Assembly (NCBI GenBank): GCA_030621995.1
Contig: JAUXGP010000013.1
Coordinates: forward strand, 1 to 14,138
DNA: 14,138 nt
Source of the DNA: Psychrilyobacter sp.
GTDB lineage: Bacteria; Fusobacteriota; Fusobacteriia; Fusobacteriales; Fusobacteriaceae
Reading direction: 5' to 3'
Under the pieces are notes generated by a model. The model searched no databases, was not told the origin of the DNA, and saw nothing but the letters and a program-made list of their open reading frames with translations. The translations under genes and the position numbers were made by a program. This document shows positions 14,135 to 14,138 of this stretch, piece after piece; position 1 is the first letter of the stretch; every line of letters starts with the position of its first letter.

Positions 14135-14138
14135 ATGA
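14135..14138 (+). CDS. Start of a gene that continues beyond the window
   Basis: An ATG at 14135-14137 follows CGGAGA at good spacing, right after the attenuator terminator. Only one codon and one base are visible. From the His leader, a histidine biosynthesis gene (such as hisZ or hisG), a histidine transporter or a histidyl-tRNA synthetase is expected; this is inference only. Confidence 0.6.

Overview
This 14.1 kb window is AT-rich chromosomal DNA from a bacterium with an outer membrane. Strong AGGAGG-type ribosome binding sites, Firmicute-like housekeeping proteins, a TonB and a lipoprotein together suggest the phylum Fusobacteriota (a relative of Ilyobacter, Propionigenium, Psychrilyobacter or Cetobacterium). 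That placement is an inference from style and gene content, not from a marker gene.

Left part, all on the minus strand (1-9.8 kb). Reading in the direction of transcription: yeiH (putative sulfate-exporter family), rluD-like pseudouridine synthase, rnhB, then a compact overlapping cluster (39-aa membrane peptide, yraN, zinc-ribbon protein, comF, an unrecognised 203-aa protein), then a large GH13/neopullulanase-like lipoprotein, then the glycolytic pair tpiA and gpmI. Hairpin terminators follow rluD, rnhB, the 203-aa gene, tpiA and gpmI. The GH13 lipoprotein has lost most of the catalytic signature, including the nucleophile Asp (Lys instead). The first 88 bases form a perfect palindrome that includes the end of gpmI and starts exactly at base 1, which looks like a fold-back at a contig end.

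Right part, on the plus strand (10.0-13.8 kb). A cobalamin riboswitch with its own terminator controls an apparent B12 operon: a BtuF-like substrate-binding protein with an extra N-terminal domain, cobyric acid synthase (cobQ), and tonB overlapping cobQ by 11 bp. This links corrinoid import (binding protein and TonB energisation) with a late cobalamin biosynthesis step under B12 control. A 10-codon reading frame sits in a perfect palindrome just before cobQ, and its stop codon lies against the cobQ ribosome binding site.

Right edge (13.87-14.14 kb). A strong promoter (TTGACA-17-TATCAT) drives a leader encoding an 18-residue peptide with five consecutive His codons, followed by competing RNA pairings and a strong intrinsic terminator, then the start of a gene that leaves the window. 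This has the architecture of a histidine attenuator and is the most distinctive regulatory element here. No tRNA, rRNA, insertion sequence, CRISPR or prophage was seen.
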